Of a DNA stretch of 64,000 nt, positions 1 through 7,947 are shown one piece after another (the first letter of the stretch is position 1; each line of letters opens with the position of its first letter). The notes under the pieces were generated by a model. The model saw only the letters and a program-made list of their open reading frames with translations, did not search any database and was not told the origin of the DNA. Location of the stretch: positions 62,001 through 126,000 of the forward strand of contig NZ_JYLK01000016.1 in NCBI RefSeq assembly GCF_001439805.1, written 5' to 3'. The stretch comes from Pseudomonas trivialis (GTDB lineage: Bacteria > Pseudomonadota > Gammaproteobacteria > Pseudomonadales > Pseudomonadaceae). Made by a program: the position numbers and the translations under genes.

Positions 1-119
1 TCCGCGCCTTCGACCCGTCCGGCCAGGCCGTGGATCAACGCGCCGGGATAAACCTGCTGAATACGGCGCGCGGTGGCGAGGCTGCCCTGGCCGAGGATGA
101 CGATCGCGGGATTGATCAC
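1..119 (-). CDS. cobJ: CobJ (N-terminal fragment), precorrin-3B C17-methyltransferase with CbiG-like N-terminus
   Basis: Only the first 39 codons are inside the window; the gene continues past the left edge. It opens with a GTG codon that overlaps the cobI stop (GTGA), and the encoded start (INPAIVILGQGSLATARRIQ) matches what I recall of pseudomonad CobJ proteins. In this genus CobJ is usually a fusion of a CbiG-like domain and the SAM-dependent precorrin-3B C17-methyltransferase that drives ring contraction in aerobic B12 synthesis; only the very start of the CbiG-like part is visible here. It is the last visible gene of the leftward cobG-cobH-cobI-cobJ operon. The methyltransferase domain itself cannot be checked. 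Confidence 0.8.
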   Translation of the reverse strand, partial: MINPAIVILGQGSLATARRIQQVYPGALIHGLAGRVEGA

Positions 120-847
120 CCTTGCCACCGTTCACCAGGCACGATGATCAGCGAGAAATACGGCGACGACATCGGCACCACCTGATCCAGCGGCACGATT
201 TTCTGATTGGCCATGGTTGCGCGCTCCACATACAGCGCACGGTCGGCAAGCCCCAGCTCTTCCAGCACCTGGCGCACCTTGGGGAAATTGCGGCCCAGCT
301 TCATGATCACTGCCGCGTCGGCATCGGCCAGACGGCGCTTGAGGTCGTCATGGGGCAATACGCCCGACAGCACCGACAGGCTCTGGTTGCGGTACACCAA
401 TGGCGCGCCGAGCACCGAAGCGCCACCGAGCATTGAGCACACGCCGGGGATGACCTGCGCGTCGTAGCGCTCGGCCAGGCGGTCGTGCAGGTACATATAG
501 GAGCCGTAGAAGAACGGGTCGCCCTCGCAGATCACCGCCACATCGCGGCCGGCGTCCAGATGCGCCGCCACGTGCAGGCTGGCGGTGTCGTAGAAATCGC
601 TGATCACCTGTTCGTAGGACAGCGGTGCCGGCAGTGCTTCGGTGGTCACCGGGTACACCAGCGGCATCAGCGTCTGCTGAGGCACCAGGTGATCCTCGAT
701 GATGCTGAACGCGTTGCCCTTCTTGCCCTTGGCCACGAAGTACGCCACCACCGGGGATTCGCGCAGCAGGCGCAGCGCCTTCACGGTGATCAGCTCAGGG
801 TCGCCGGGGCCGACGCCCAGGCCGATCAAGCGTCCGCGTGCCGGCAT
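116..847 (-). CDS. cobI: CobI, precorrin-2 C20-methyltransferase
   Basis: A 243-residue cytosolic tetrapyrrole methylase that transfers a methyl group from SAM to C20 of precorrin-2. The N-terminus carries the family glycine-rich motif (GLGVGPGDPELITVKAL), and SMLGGASVLGAPL in the middle is also typical. The frame is open further upstream, but the ATG chosen here overlaps the cobH stop as ATGA and begins exactly at the conserved MPARGRLIGLGVGPGD segment, so the longer version is rejected. It is translationally coupled to cobH upstream and cobJ downstream. Confidence 0.95.
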   Translation of the reverse strand: MPARGRLIGLGVGPGDPELITVKALRLLRESPVVAYFVAKGKKGNAFSIIEDHLVPQQTLMPLVYPVTTEALPAPLSYEQVISDFYDTASLHVAAHLDAGRDVAVICEGDPFFYGSYMYLHDRLAERYDAQVIPGVCSMLGGASVLGAPLVYRNQSLSVLSGVLPHDDLKRRLADADAAVIMKLGRNFPKVRQVLEELGLADRALYVERATMANQKIVPLDQVVPMSSPYFSLIIVPGERWQG

Positions 848-1473
848 CACTCCACCTCCGTGGCAAGCGCATTGACGGCGGCGGCGGCCATGGCGCTGCC
901 GCCGAGGCGACCCTGCATGATCACGAAGGGCACGCCACGGCTGTCGGCGGCAAGCATCGCCTTGGATTCGGCGGCGCCGACGAAGCCGACAGGGAAGCCG
1001 AGGATCAGCGCCGGTTTCGGCGCGCCGGCATCGAGCATCTCCAGCAGGTAAAACAGTGCGGTCGGTGCGTTGCCGATCACCACCACACTGCCTTCCAGGT
1101 GCGGGCGCCACAGCTCCAGCGCGGCGGCAGAGCGGGTGTTGCCCAAGTCGCGCGCCAACTGCGGCACGCTGTCGTCACGCAGGGTGCAGATCACCTGATT
1201 GTTGGCCGGCAGGCGCGTGCGGGTCACGCCTTCGCTGACCATCCGCGCGTCACACAGGATCGGCGCGCCGGCCGCCAGCGCATCGCGCCCGGCCTTGCCC
1301 GCACCTTCGGAGAACTGCAGGCCGTCGATGGCGCCGACCATGCCGCACGCATGAATCACCCGCACCGCGAGTTTTTCCAGGTCGGCCGGGATGCGCTCCA
1401 GGTTGGCTTCCGCGCGAATGATGGCGAAGGAGTTGCGATAGATCTCCTGACCGTCGCGGATGTAATCAATCAT
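847..1473 (-). CDS. cobH: CobH, precorrin-8X methylmutase
   Basis: A 208-residue enzyme that moves the C11 methyl group to C12 in precorrin-8X, giving hydrogenobyrinate. The catalytic histidine region VRVIHACGM is present, as are the C-terminal family segments GFPVGFVGAAESK and GRLGGSAMAAAAVNAL. The start is at MIDYIRDGQEIYR, which is where family members begin; the open frame continues about 32 codons upstream inside cobG but that part is not CobH-like. It overlaps cobG by 8 bases and cobI by 1 base, so the three genes are almost certainly co-translated. Confidence 0.95.
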   Translation of the reverse strand: MIDYIRDGQEIYRNSFAIIRAEANLERIPADLEKLAVRVIHACGMVGAIDGLQFSEGAGKAGRDALAAGAPILCDARMVSEGVTRTRLPANNQVICTLRDDSVPQLARDLGNTRSAAALELWRPHLEGSVVVIGNAPTALFYLLEMLDAGAPKPALILGFPVGFVGAAESKAMLAADSRGVPFVIMQGRLGGSAMAAAAVNALATEVE

Positions 1474-2746
1474 CGGTGTTGCTCCGTGGACGAGCGCGCA
1501 GCACGGCGCCCGCCGCTTCAATGGAAAGGTTGCGCGCGTGCAGCCGGCCGAAACCCGGCTGGGCTGCATCGCGAAAATAGAGGTCGTAGTGGCCGGGGCT
1601 CACCGCCAGCAAGGTGACTGGCGCGGTGTGCGCAGCGGCGCAGGAGCGCGAGCAGCCGGACAGGTGCACGTCATGGCCGGGCGGCAGGCCGAGGGCGTCG
1701 GCCTTGGTGTCGGCCAGGCCCTTGGCGCAGCCGTTGGAACCGGTGCAGGCGATCACGCGGGCCAGGGGGGCGTCGGCCGAGCAGAGGAAGCCCAGTTGCG
1801 CCAAACCGGCTGTCACCACTTCAGGCTGGGTGAGGTTGGGCAGCAGCACGCCTTGCCAGGGGGTGACCCGCAAGGTGCCGTCGCCGTGTTCGCGGGCCAG
1901 TTGCGCGGCGCCGTGGAGCATCGTCGAATCCAGGCGACCCAGGGGGGCAACGACGGCAACGTAGCAGCGGTTTTTTTGAAGCTGTGGATAACTGCCCAAA
2001 TGCAGCACAGCGCCAACGGCCGGGCGCTTGAATCTCTCCGCCGACAGCAGAGGCAGGCTCAGGCGGCCCAATAGGTTATCCACAGCCAGATGACGCATGC
2101 GCGTTTGCTGCGGCGTCGCGAGGTCGAGAAACGCTTCGAGCACCGCGACAACCAGCGCGTGACCTTGCTCAAGAGGCACCGCTCCCACCGGCGCATCCAG
2201 CCCTGGGCACCCGGCCAAGCCGAACGCCAGCAAGGTATCACCGCCGTGTTCAAACGCCGACAGCCACACGTCGTGAGGGTGTTCGAGCATCGCCAGGGCC
2301 TCGCCGCCGTCCAGTTGCACGGCGAACTTGGCCGACAGCTCATGAAAGCGCGGATGGTTTTCCAGCGTGGCGAGGATCTGCGCGGCCAGCGGGCGGGTGT
2401 CGAACAGCATCTGCGGGTCGATGCCGGCACTGGGGCTGAGCATCAGGTTGCGCACGTCGTCACCCGCTGCATTATTCGGCCCAAGGCCTGCAGCCAGCAG
2501 GGCCGCGATCAAGGCGTCCTGCTCGGGGCCGATCCCGCGAATCTGCAGGTTGGCGCGGTTGGTCGCCTCGATCACGCCGCCCGCGTAAGCCTGGGCCGCG
2601 TCCGCCACGGCGTGGGCCTGGGTGGCGGTGATCGAGCCGCCGGCCAGTTTGATCCGGCAGATGCCGCCATCCAGCGCCTGGACGATACGCAGCAACCCCG
2701 GACAAGCCGAGGGGCGCATGGTGTTCAGGGCGGGCGATGGGTTCAC
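1466..2746 (-). CDS. cobG: CobG, precorrin-3B synthase
   Basis: A 426-residue monooxygenase of the nitrite/sulfite reductase fold that converts precorrin-3A to precorrin-3B, the oxygen-requiring step that marks the aerobic B12 route. The cysteines expected to hold the siroheme/[4Fe-4S] centre are visible as a CX5C motif (CTGSNGC) followed by a CX3C motif (CSRSC). The start is uncertain: a GTG at VNPSPALNTMRPSACPG is chosen because related proteins have a short lead before RPSACPG, but the ATG nine codons later at 2719 is possible and no strong Shine-Dalgarno decides. It is first in the leftward operon and divergent from cobL across about 95 bases. Confidence 0.92.
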   Translation of the reverse strand: MNPSPALNTMRPSACPGLLRIVQALDGGICRIKLAGGSITATQAHAVADAAQAYAGGVIEATNRANLQIRGIGPEQDALIAALLAAGLGPNNAAGDDVRNLMLSPSAGIDPQMLFDTRPLAAQILATLENHPRFHELSAKFAVQLDGGEALAMLEHPHDVWLSAFEHGGDTLLAFGLAGCPGLDAPVGAVPLEQGHALVVAVLEAFLDLATPQQTRMRHLAVDNLLGRLSLPLLSAERFKRPAVGAVLHLGSYPQLQKNRCYVAVVAPLGRLDSTMLHGAAQLAREHGDGTLRVTPWQGVLLPNLTQPEVVTAGLAQLGFLCSADAPLARVIACTGSNGCAKGLADTKADALGLPPGHDVHLSGCSRSCAAAHTAPVTLLAVSPGHYDLYFRDAAQPGFGRLHARNLSIEAAGAVLRARPRSNTDD

Positions 2747-2841
2747 GGGGCTACCGGTTGACGGGTAAAGGCGCGGTATTATGCCTGCTTTGTCCGACGG
2801 CATGAAAAGCCTGCCCGTCGGATGTCGCGCAAGGAATGGAT

Positions 2842-4047
2842 ATGTCGCCCTGGCTGACGGTTGTAGGCATCGGTGAAGACGGCTTCAAGGGGCTGGGCAA
2901 AAACGCCCGGCACGCCCTGTTGCGCGCCACGCGGATTATAGGTGCTCAGCGCCAGTTGGACCTGCTGCCGGTGTGTATTCGCGGCGAACGGCAGCTGTGG
3001 CCGAGCCCGTTTACGTTGGCGCCGGTGCTGGCAAGCCGCGGGGAACCGGTGTGCGTGCTGGCCAGCGGCGATCCGATGTTCTACGGCGTGGGGGCCAGTC
3101 TGGCGCGACAGGTGGCGGCTGAGGAGCTGTCGGTTTTGCCGGCACCGTCGTCGGTGTCGCTGGCGGCGGCGCGGCTGGGCTGGCCGTTGCAGGACGTGGT
3201 GACGTTATCCGTGGTGGCACGGCCACTGGCGGCGCTCAACGCGCATCTGGCCAGCGGCATACGTTTGCTGGTGTTGAGCAACGACGGCAGCAGCCCTGGG
3301 TTGATCGCCGCGTTGTTGGCGCAGGCCGGGTTTGGGCAGAGCCGGCTGAGCGTCTTTGAACACCTGGGTGGCGCGGATGAGCGACGCATTGATGGGCTGG
3401 CGCAATCGTGGGCGTTCGCCAAGGTCGCCGATTTGAACCTGGTCGCCATCGACTGCCAGGCGAACAGCAACACACCTCGCCTGTCACGCCTTGCCGGCCT
3501 GCCGGACTCGGCGTTCCAGCACGACGGTCAACTGACCAAGCGTGACGTGCGCGCCATGACCCTCGCGCGCCTCGCGCCGATGCCCGGCGAACTGTTGTGG
3601 GACGTGGGCGCGGGCAGCGGCTCCATCGGCATCGAATGGATGCGCACGCACCCGAGCTGCCGCGCGTTGGCGATTGAAGCCGATAGCGCTCGCCAGGGCC
3701 TGATCGAACACAACCGTGATGCCCTTGGCGTGCCCGGTTTGCAGCTGATTCGCGGCAAGGCGCCCGAGATTTTGCAGGGGTTGGAGACACCGGACGCGAT
3801 CTTCATCGGCGGCGGCGTCACCCGCGAGGGCGTGCTGGAAACCTGCTGGCAGCAATTGCGCCCAGGCGGGCGGCTGGTCGCCAACGCAGTAACTCTGCAA
3901 AGCGAAATGACCCTGATGAACTGGCGCGCCCGGCATGGCGGCGAACTCACGCGCATCCACGTGGCCCAGGCGCAGCCGTTGGGGGAGTTTGATACGTGGC
4001 GCCAGGCGTTGCCGATCACCCTGCTGGACCTGGTCAAACCGTTATGA
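2842..4047 (+). CDS. cobL: CobL, precorrin-6Y C5,15-methyltransferase (decarboxylating)
   Basis: A 401-residue bifunctional enzyme. The N-terminal half is a tetrapyrrole methylase (VVGIGEDGFKGL; ASGDPMFYGVG) and the C-terminal half is a class I SAM methyltransferase (LLWDVGAGSGSIGIEW) that methylates and decarboxylates precorrin-6B. Two ATGs lie 6 bases apart; AAGGA directly abuts the first but is 6 bases from the second, so the second (MSPWLTVVG) is taken as the start. It overlaps cobK as ATGA. Confidence 0.94.
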   Translation: MSPWLTVVGIGEDGFKGLGKNARHALLRATRIIGAQRQLDLLPVCIRGERQLWPSPFTLAPVLASRGEPVCVLASGDPMFYGVGASLARQVAAEELSVLPAPSSVSLAAARLGWPLQDVVTLSVVARPLAALNAHLASGIRLLVLSNDGSSPGLIAALLAQAGFGQSRLSVFEHLGGADERRIDGLAQSWAFAKVADLNLVAIDCQANSNTPRLSRLAGLPDSAFQHDGQLTKRDVRAMTLARLAPMPGELLWDVGAGSGSIGIEWMRTHPSCRALAIEADSARQGLIEHNRDALGVPGLQLIRGKAPEILQGLETPDAIFIGGGVTREGVLETCWQQLRPGGRLVANAVTLQSEMTLMNWRARHGGELTRIHVAQAQPLGEFDTWRQALPITLLDLVKPL

Positions 4048-4769
4048 AGCGGATTTTGCTGCTGGGCGGAGTGACCGAGGCGCTGGCCATCGCGCGGACG
4101 CTGGGGCCGCAGCATATCTACAGCCTGGCGGGGGTTGGGCGCGTGCCCACCGACCTGACCTGCCAGGTGCGCGTGGGCGGTTATGGCGGTGCGGACGGCC
4201 TGGCGCAGTTTGTTCGCGCTGAAGGCGTCAGCCTGATTCTTGATGCGACCCACCCGTATGCGGCGCAGATCAGCCACAATGCGGCCCAGGCGGCGCGCGC
4301 CTGCAGGGTGCCGTGCTGGGCACTGCGGCGTCCGGCCTGGCAGCCGCAGCCCGGGGACGACTGGCGCGAAGTCAGTGACTGGACGCAGTTGGTTGAAGCG
4401 TTGAAACCGTTCAAACGACCGTTGTTCACCCTGGGCCGCGAGCCGTTGCAGCACCTCGACGAAATCCCCGACCACCAGTTCTGGACCCTGCGCGCGCTGG
4501 AGATGTACCCGGGCAATGAGCGCTGCGAAGTGATCGGCGCGCGCGGGCCGTTTCTGCTGGAGGATGAGCGTCAGTTGTTTGCGCGCCAGCGAATTGATGT
4601 GCTGATCAGCAAAAACAGTGGCAGCACGGCCACCGAGCCCAAGCTGGAGGTGGCGCGGGAAAGGGGGGTGCCGGTGTTGGTGCTGAGGCGGCCGGTGCTG
4701 GCAACCGTAGACCTGGAACTATTGTCGCCTGAAGAAACACTCATCGCGTTGGCAAATTTCATTCGATAA
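4044..4769 (+). CDS. cobK: CobK, precorrin-6A reductase
   Basis: A 241-residue NADPH-dependent reductase of the CobK/CbiJ family that reduces precorrin-6A to 6B, the substrate of the upstream neighbour CobL. Visible family features are the N-terminal Rossmann-like KRILLLGGVTEALAIA, the DATHPYAAQIS segment and the C-terminal SKNSGSTATEPKLEVARERGVPV. It starts in the ATGA overlap with cobL. No cbiD lies beside it, although as I recall P. aeruginosa keeps a cbiD-like gene in the equivalent place. Confidence 0.94.
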   Translation: MKRILLLGGVTEALAIARTLGPQHIYSLAGVGRVPTDLTCQVRVGGYGGADGLAQFVRAEGVSLILDATHPYAAQISHNAAQAARACRVPCWALRRPAWQPQPGDDWREVSDWTQLVEALKPFKRPLFTLGREPLQHLDEIPDHQFWTLRALEMYPGNERCEVIGARGPFLLEDERQLFARQRIDVLISKNSGSTATEPKLEVARERGVPVLVLRRPVLATVDLELLSPEETLIALANFIR

Positions 4770-4794
4770 GTCAGAAGCGGTCGCCTGCTTGATT

Positions 4795-4812
4795 GGTAAC
4801 CTATTTGTTACC
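4795..4812. promoter_or_regulatory. Perfect palindrome GGTAAC-N6-GTTACC, candidate operator
   Basis: A perfect 6-bp inverted repeat with a 6-base AT-rich spacer lies 25 bases after the cobK stop and about 155 bases before the first DUF2946 gene. It has no T-run, so it is not a terminator. The position suits an operator for the downstream metal-handling genes, but I do not recognise the protein that would bind it. Confidence 0.3.
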
Positions 4813-4967
4813 TTCAGGCCGGCTAATGATTGAGATTGAAGAATACCGACGCGACAGCCATTCCCCGCCTATCCTCAAACCCTGCGACACCACACCAGCC
4901 TTTTTACTTATCCACCCCGTTCAGGCTAAATACCCGCCTGATCGCTTACCCCCACGGATTGTCCGCC

Positions 4968-5363
4968 ATGGCCCGTCAACGCTTTGCACTTGCCTGGATC
5001 GCCTGCCTTGCAGTGCTGTTCAATGCGTTTGCAATGCCGCTGGCCAATGCGATTCAGCCAGCGCACGACCCGGTCAGGCAGCTGTTCTGGGGCGGGTTCT
5101 GTTCGTCCACTGGTGCAAGCGTCAACACCGTCGCCCTGGGCCAGCTGGAGATCCCGGCGCCGCAGCAGGACGATCACTCCACGATGCAGCATTGCTGGTG
5201 CTGCTCGGGCTCGGCGCCATGGGTGGCGCTCCCGGGGCATGTGCCGCAGGTGTACGTCGCTCGTTTTGAAACCTCCCAGGGCCTTTCACCGCCGTCGCCA
5301 CACGCCCCAAACACGCGCCGTCAATGGCCGAGCCTCAACCCCCGCGCCTCTCCCACGGTCTGA
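4968..5363 (+). CDS. DUF2946 family protein, probable periplasmic metal-associated protein
   Basis: A 131-residue protein of unknown function in the DUF2946 family. The N-terminus (residues 1-29) is a signal peptide or membrane anchor. A cysteine-rich patch, HCWCCSG, spans about residues 75-81 and could bind a metal. Family members in proteobacteria commonly flank PCu(A)C copper chaperones and metal receptors, as here. The start was placed at MARQRFALAW, immediately before the hydrophobic signal; the open frame upstream has no signal-like sequence. Function beyond a likely role in copper handling is inferred from context. Confidence 0.75.
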   Translation: MARQRFALAWIACLAVLFNAFAMPLANAIQPAHDPVRQLFWGGFCSSTGASVNTVALGQLEIPAPQQDDHSTMQHCWCCSGSAPWVALPGHVPQVYVARFETSQGLSPPSPHAPNTRRQWPSLNPRASPTV

Positions 5364-5410
5364 TTTGCTGCGCTCGTGAACTGCGTTCAAAACCGTTCTG
5401 GAGAACTGTC

Positions 5411-5884
5411 ATGCTCAAATCTTCCCTGCTGCTGGCCGCATTGCTGATGCCAGTGTTCAGCGCCGCCAATGCCGATGACTACAAGGCCGGCGAGCTGCTG
5501 GTCAGCGACCCCTGGTCCCGGGAGCTGCCACCGAATGCGCCCACCGTCGCGGCGTATTTCGTGATCCATAACGACGGTAAAACCCCGGACCGCCTGCTCG
5601 GCGTCGAAACCCCCGTGGCCGACAAGGCCGAGTTGCATGAGCATGTGATGCAGGGCGACCTGATGAAGATGCAGCAAGTGACCAGCGTCGCGGTGCCGGC
5701 CAACGGCGAGCTGACCTTCGCGCCCATGGCATATCACGTGATGCTGCTGGGCCTCAAGGACCGCAGTTTGTTGGCCGATGGCAAGCACTTCCCGCTGACC
5801 CTGACCTTCGAAAAGGCCGGCAGGGTCGAGGTGCAGGTGTCGGTACAAAAGGCACCGCCCCACGCGCATAACCACGCCCAATAG
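5411..5884 (+). CDS. PCu(A)C-type periplasmic copper chaperone
   Basis: A 157-residue exported copper chaperone. A signal peptide covers about residues 1-21 (cleavage near SAANADD). The diagnostic H-x10-M-x21-H-x-M copper(I) site is complete: H76, M87, H109 and M111. A short His-rich tail (HAHNHAQ) ends the protein. Family members carry Cu(I) in the periplasm, for example to the CuA site of cytochrome oxidase. A GGAGA Shine-Dalgarno precedes the ATG. It sits between two DUF2946 genes, a typical arrangement. Confidence 0.92.
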   Translation: MLKSSLLLAALLMPVFSAANADDYKAGELLVSDPWSRELPPNAPTVAAYFVIHNDGKTPDRLLGVETPVADKAELHEHVMQGDLMKMQQVTSVAVPANGELTFAPMAYHVMLLGLKDRSLLADGKHFPLTLTFEKAGRVEVQVSVQKAPPHAHNHAQ

Positions 5885-5895
5885 GTCGCTGATCG

Positions 5896-6285
5896 ATGGG
5901 CGCCCCTCGCGCCGGGTTGTCTGCACGCCACCGCCTGACACGCGGCGGCTGGGTCAGCCTGTTCGCCATGCTGATGATCTTTATCGGTCCGCTGATTTCC
6001 CAGGCGATGCCGATGAATCATCACGCCGGCATGTCCATGGACATGCCGGCACACCACGGCAAATCCCATCACCCTCAAGCCCCCGACGATCATCACGCAC
6101 TCTGGGCAAAATGCGGCTACTGCGACCTGCTGTTCAGTTGCCCTGCCCTGCCCGGCGGCGTGTCCTGGGTCGCCCTCGACAGTCCGCCGCCGATAGCCGC
6201 CCTTACCCCCGCCCCGCGCCTGGGCCACGCCCGGCAAAGTACCTTCCCCGGCGCCCGTAGCCGCGCTCCGCCCGCTGCCGCGTAG
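5896..6285 (+). CDS. Second DUF2946 protein, His/Met-rich
   Basis: A 129-residue DUF2946-family protein starting 11 bases after the chaperone gene. After an N-terminal hydrophobic segment (about residues 18-37) comes a striking run of potential copper ligands at about residues 38-67 (MPMNHHAGMSMDM, then several HH pairs), followed by a CGYC motif at residues 73-76. The C-terminal third is rich in Pro and Ala. The Met/His pattern is typical of periplasmic Cu(I)/Cu(II) binding segments; the exact function of the family is unknown. Confidence 0.75.
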   Translation: MGAPRAGLSARHRLTRGGWVSLFAMLMIFIGPLISQAMPMNHHAGMSMDMPAHHGKSHHPQAPDDHHALWAKCGYCDLLFSCPALPGGVSWVALDSPPPIAALTPAPRLGHARQSTFPGARSRAPPAAA

Positions 6286-6313
6286 GCCCTTCACACCCTG
6301 TGCTTCTAAAAAG

Positions 6314-6372
6314 CATCGGGAGCTGGCCCCCTTCGCACCTGTAAATGTGTGGGAGGGGGCTTGCTCCCGATG
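6314..6372. repeat. REP-like inverted repeat pair
   Basis: The outer arms CATCGGGAGC and GCTCCCGATG are perfect inverted repeats enclosing a degenerate left unit and an intact right unit GTGGGAGGGGGCTTGCTCCC. The same unit occurs about a dozen times in the window, always between genes. It lies 45 bases before the PepSY gene start. Confidence 0.8.
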
Positions 6373-6416
6373 ACGGCCCAAACGGCATCCAACATTCAAG
6401 GCTTGCGGAGCCCCTG

Positions 6417-7799
6417 ATGACCCCCCAAAAAGTATCCTTCTACAACCTCGCCTGGCGCTGGCACTTCTACGCCGGCCTCTTCGTGGCCCCGTTCATGGTG
6501 CTGCTGGCCCTCACCGGCATCATCTACCTGTTCAAACCCCAGCTCGACCCGCTGATGTACGCCGACCTGCTCACCGTGCCCGCCGCCGAACACGCCCTGA
6601 GCGCCGACGAACAATTGCAACGGGCCAGGGCCGCCTACCCCCAGGCGACGATCAGCAAGTACCTGCCACCGACCGACGCCACCCGCAGCGCGCAATTCGT
6701 CATGCACAACAGCGGCCGCGAAATAACCCTGTTCGTCGACCCCTATCGCGGCAACGTGCTCGGCGAACAGGATGCCAAATACAACCTGCAAGCCATCGCT
6801 CGCGCACTGCATGGCGAACTGATGATCGGCACCACCGGCGACCGCCTGGTGGAACTGGCCGCCGGTTGGGGGGTGATGCTGGTGGTGTCCGGTCTGTACC
6901 TGTGGTGGCCGCGTGGCAAGTCATCGGCCGGGGTGCTGTGGCCTCGCCTCAACGCCAGGGGCCGCCTGCTGTGGCGCGACCTGCACGCCGTCGCCGGTTT
7001 CTGGGGGGCGGCGTTTTTACTGGTGATGCTGCTCAGCGGCATGACCTGGACAGGCTTCTGGGGCAAGCAATACGCTGACCTGTGGAACAGGTTCCCGGCA
7101 GCGATGTGGAACAATGTGCCGCAGTCCGACCAGCAGGCGCGCATCCTCAACACTGCCAGTCAGCAGACGGTGCCGTGGGCCATGGAAAACACGCCGATGC
7201 CGATGTCCGGCGACCATGCCGAACACATGAACCACGGCGCCATGCAGGCAGGCCCCGCCGCGCCCAGCGTGCGCCTGCAACAGGTGGTCGACCTGGCCAC
7301 TGCGCGCAAGGTCGAACCCGGCTACAGCATCACCTTCCCCACCACCGCCACGGGCGTGTTCACGGTCTCGGTGTTCGCCGACGACCCGCGCAATGACGCC
7401 ACCCTGCACGTGGACCAGTACACCGGCAAAGTCCTTGCCGATGTGCGCTGGCAACACTACAACCTGGCGGCGCGCGCCACCGAGACCGGCGTGATGCTGC
7501 ACGAAGGCAAGATGTTCGGCTGGGTCAACCAACTGATCGTATTGCTGATCTGCCTGATGATTCTGCTCAGCGCGGTGAGTGGCGTGGTGATCTGGTGGAA
7601 GCGCAGGCCCGTGGGCGGCCTGGGCGTTCCGCCACTGCGCCATGACCTGCCGAAATGGAAAACCGCGATGCTGATCATGCTCGGCCTGGCGATTATTTTC
7701 CCGTTGGTGGGCGCTTCATTGATCGCCGTGTGGGCAGTCGATCGCCTGGTGCTGTCGCGTCTTTTTGCTCAAGGTGAATCCGCCTCAGGTTCTGCATGA
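6417..7799 (+). CDS. PepSY-associated transmembrane protein with Met/His-rich insert
   Basis: A 460-residue inner-membrane protein of the PepSY_TM family (relatives are sometimes described as iron-regulated or siderophore-linked membrane proteins). It begins with the family signature WRWHFYAGLFVAPFM, followed by a first membrane helix; further helices appear near residues 150-165, 190-210, 365-385 and 415-440. A periplasmic loop at about residues 255-278 contains MPMSGDHAEHMNHGAM, a plausible copper-binding insert. The start at MTPQKVSFYNL has GGAG 6 bases upstream. A small hairpin (CAAGCC-ACAA-GGCTTG) follows the stop, without a clear T-run. The function may be a reductase or membrane partner in metal uptake. 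Confidence 0.85.
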   Translation: MTPQKVSFYNLAWRWHFYAGLFVAPFMVLLALTGIIYLFKPQLDPLMYADLLTVPAAEHALSADEQLQRARAAYPQATISKYLPPTDATRSAQFVMHNSGREITLFVDPYRGNVLGEQDAKYNLQAIARALHGELMIGTTGDRLVELAAGWGVMLVVSGLYLWWPRGKSSAGVLWPRLNARGRLLWRDLHAVAGFWGAAFLLVMLLSGMTWTGFWGKQYADLWNRFPAAMWNNVPQSDQQARILNTASQQTVPWAMENTPMPMSGDHAEHMNHGAMQAGPAAPSVRLQQVVDLATARKVEPGYSITFPTTATGVFTVSVFADDPRNDATLHVDQYTGKVLADVRWQHYNLAARATETGVMLHEGKMFGWVNQLIVLLICLMILLSAVSGVVIWWKRRPVGGLGVPPLRHDLPKWKTAMLIMLGLAIIFPLVGASLIAVWAVDRLVLSRLFAQGESASGSA

Positions 7800-7864
7800 A
7801 ACCGGCGAGATGCCCAAGCCACAAGGCTTGTGTAGGCTGCGCGGACGTTAGTCACGCAGCCGAT

Positions 7865-7885
7865 AAGTGTTAACTTATAACACTT
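7865..7885. promoter_or_regulatory. Zur-like operator upstream of the TonB receptor
   Basis: A perfect 8-bp inverted repeat, AAGTGTTA-N5-TAACACTT, ends 62 bases before the receptor ATG. Its core GTTAACTTATAAC matches the gamma-proteobacterial Zur core GTTATANTATAAC at all but two central positions. It sits where a repressor would block the promoter of the receptor-ABC operon. The Zur assignment rests on sequence similarity and on my recollection that the P. aeruginosa counterpart responds to zinc depletion. Confidence 0.55.
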
Positions 7886-7947
7886 TGTGCGTTATCGTTG
7901 CTCGCCGCGCCCTGCGGCGAGCACACCCCAGGAAGACTGATCGACCG

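Noticed and set aside
1985..2090. TGTGGATAA and TTATCCACA (DnaA-box sequences) inside cobG
   Set aside because: They lie in conserved coding sequence; isolated boxes in genes are expected by chance and codon usage.
2747..2841. Possible cobalamin riboswitch between cobG and cobL
   Set aside because: The gap is only about 95 bases, too short for a full B12 riboswitch, and no B12-box-like sequence was seen.
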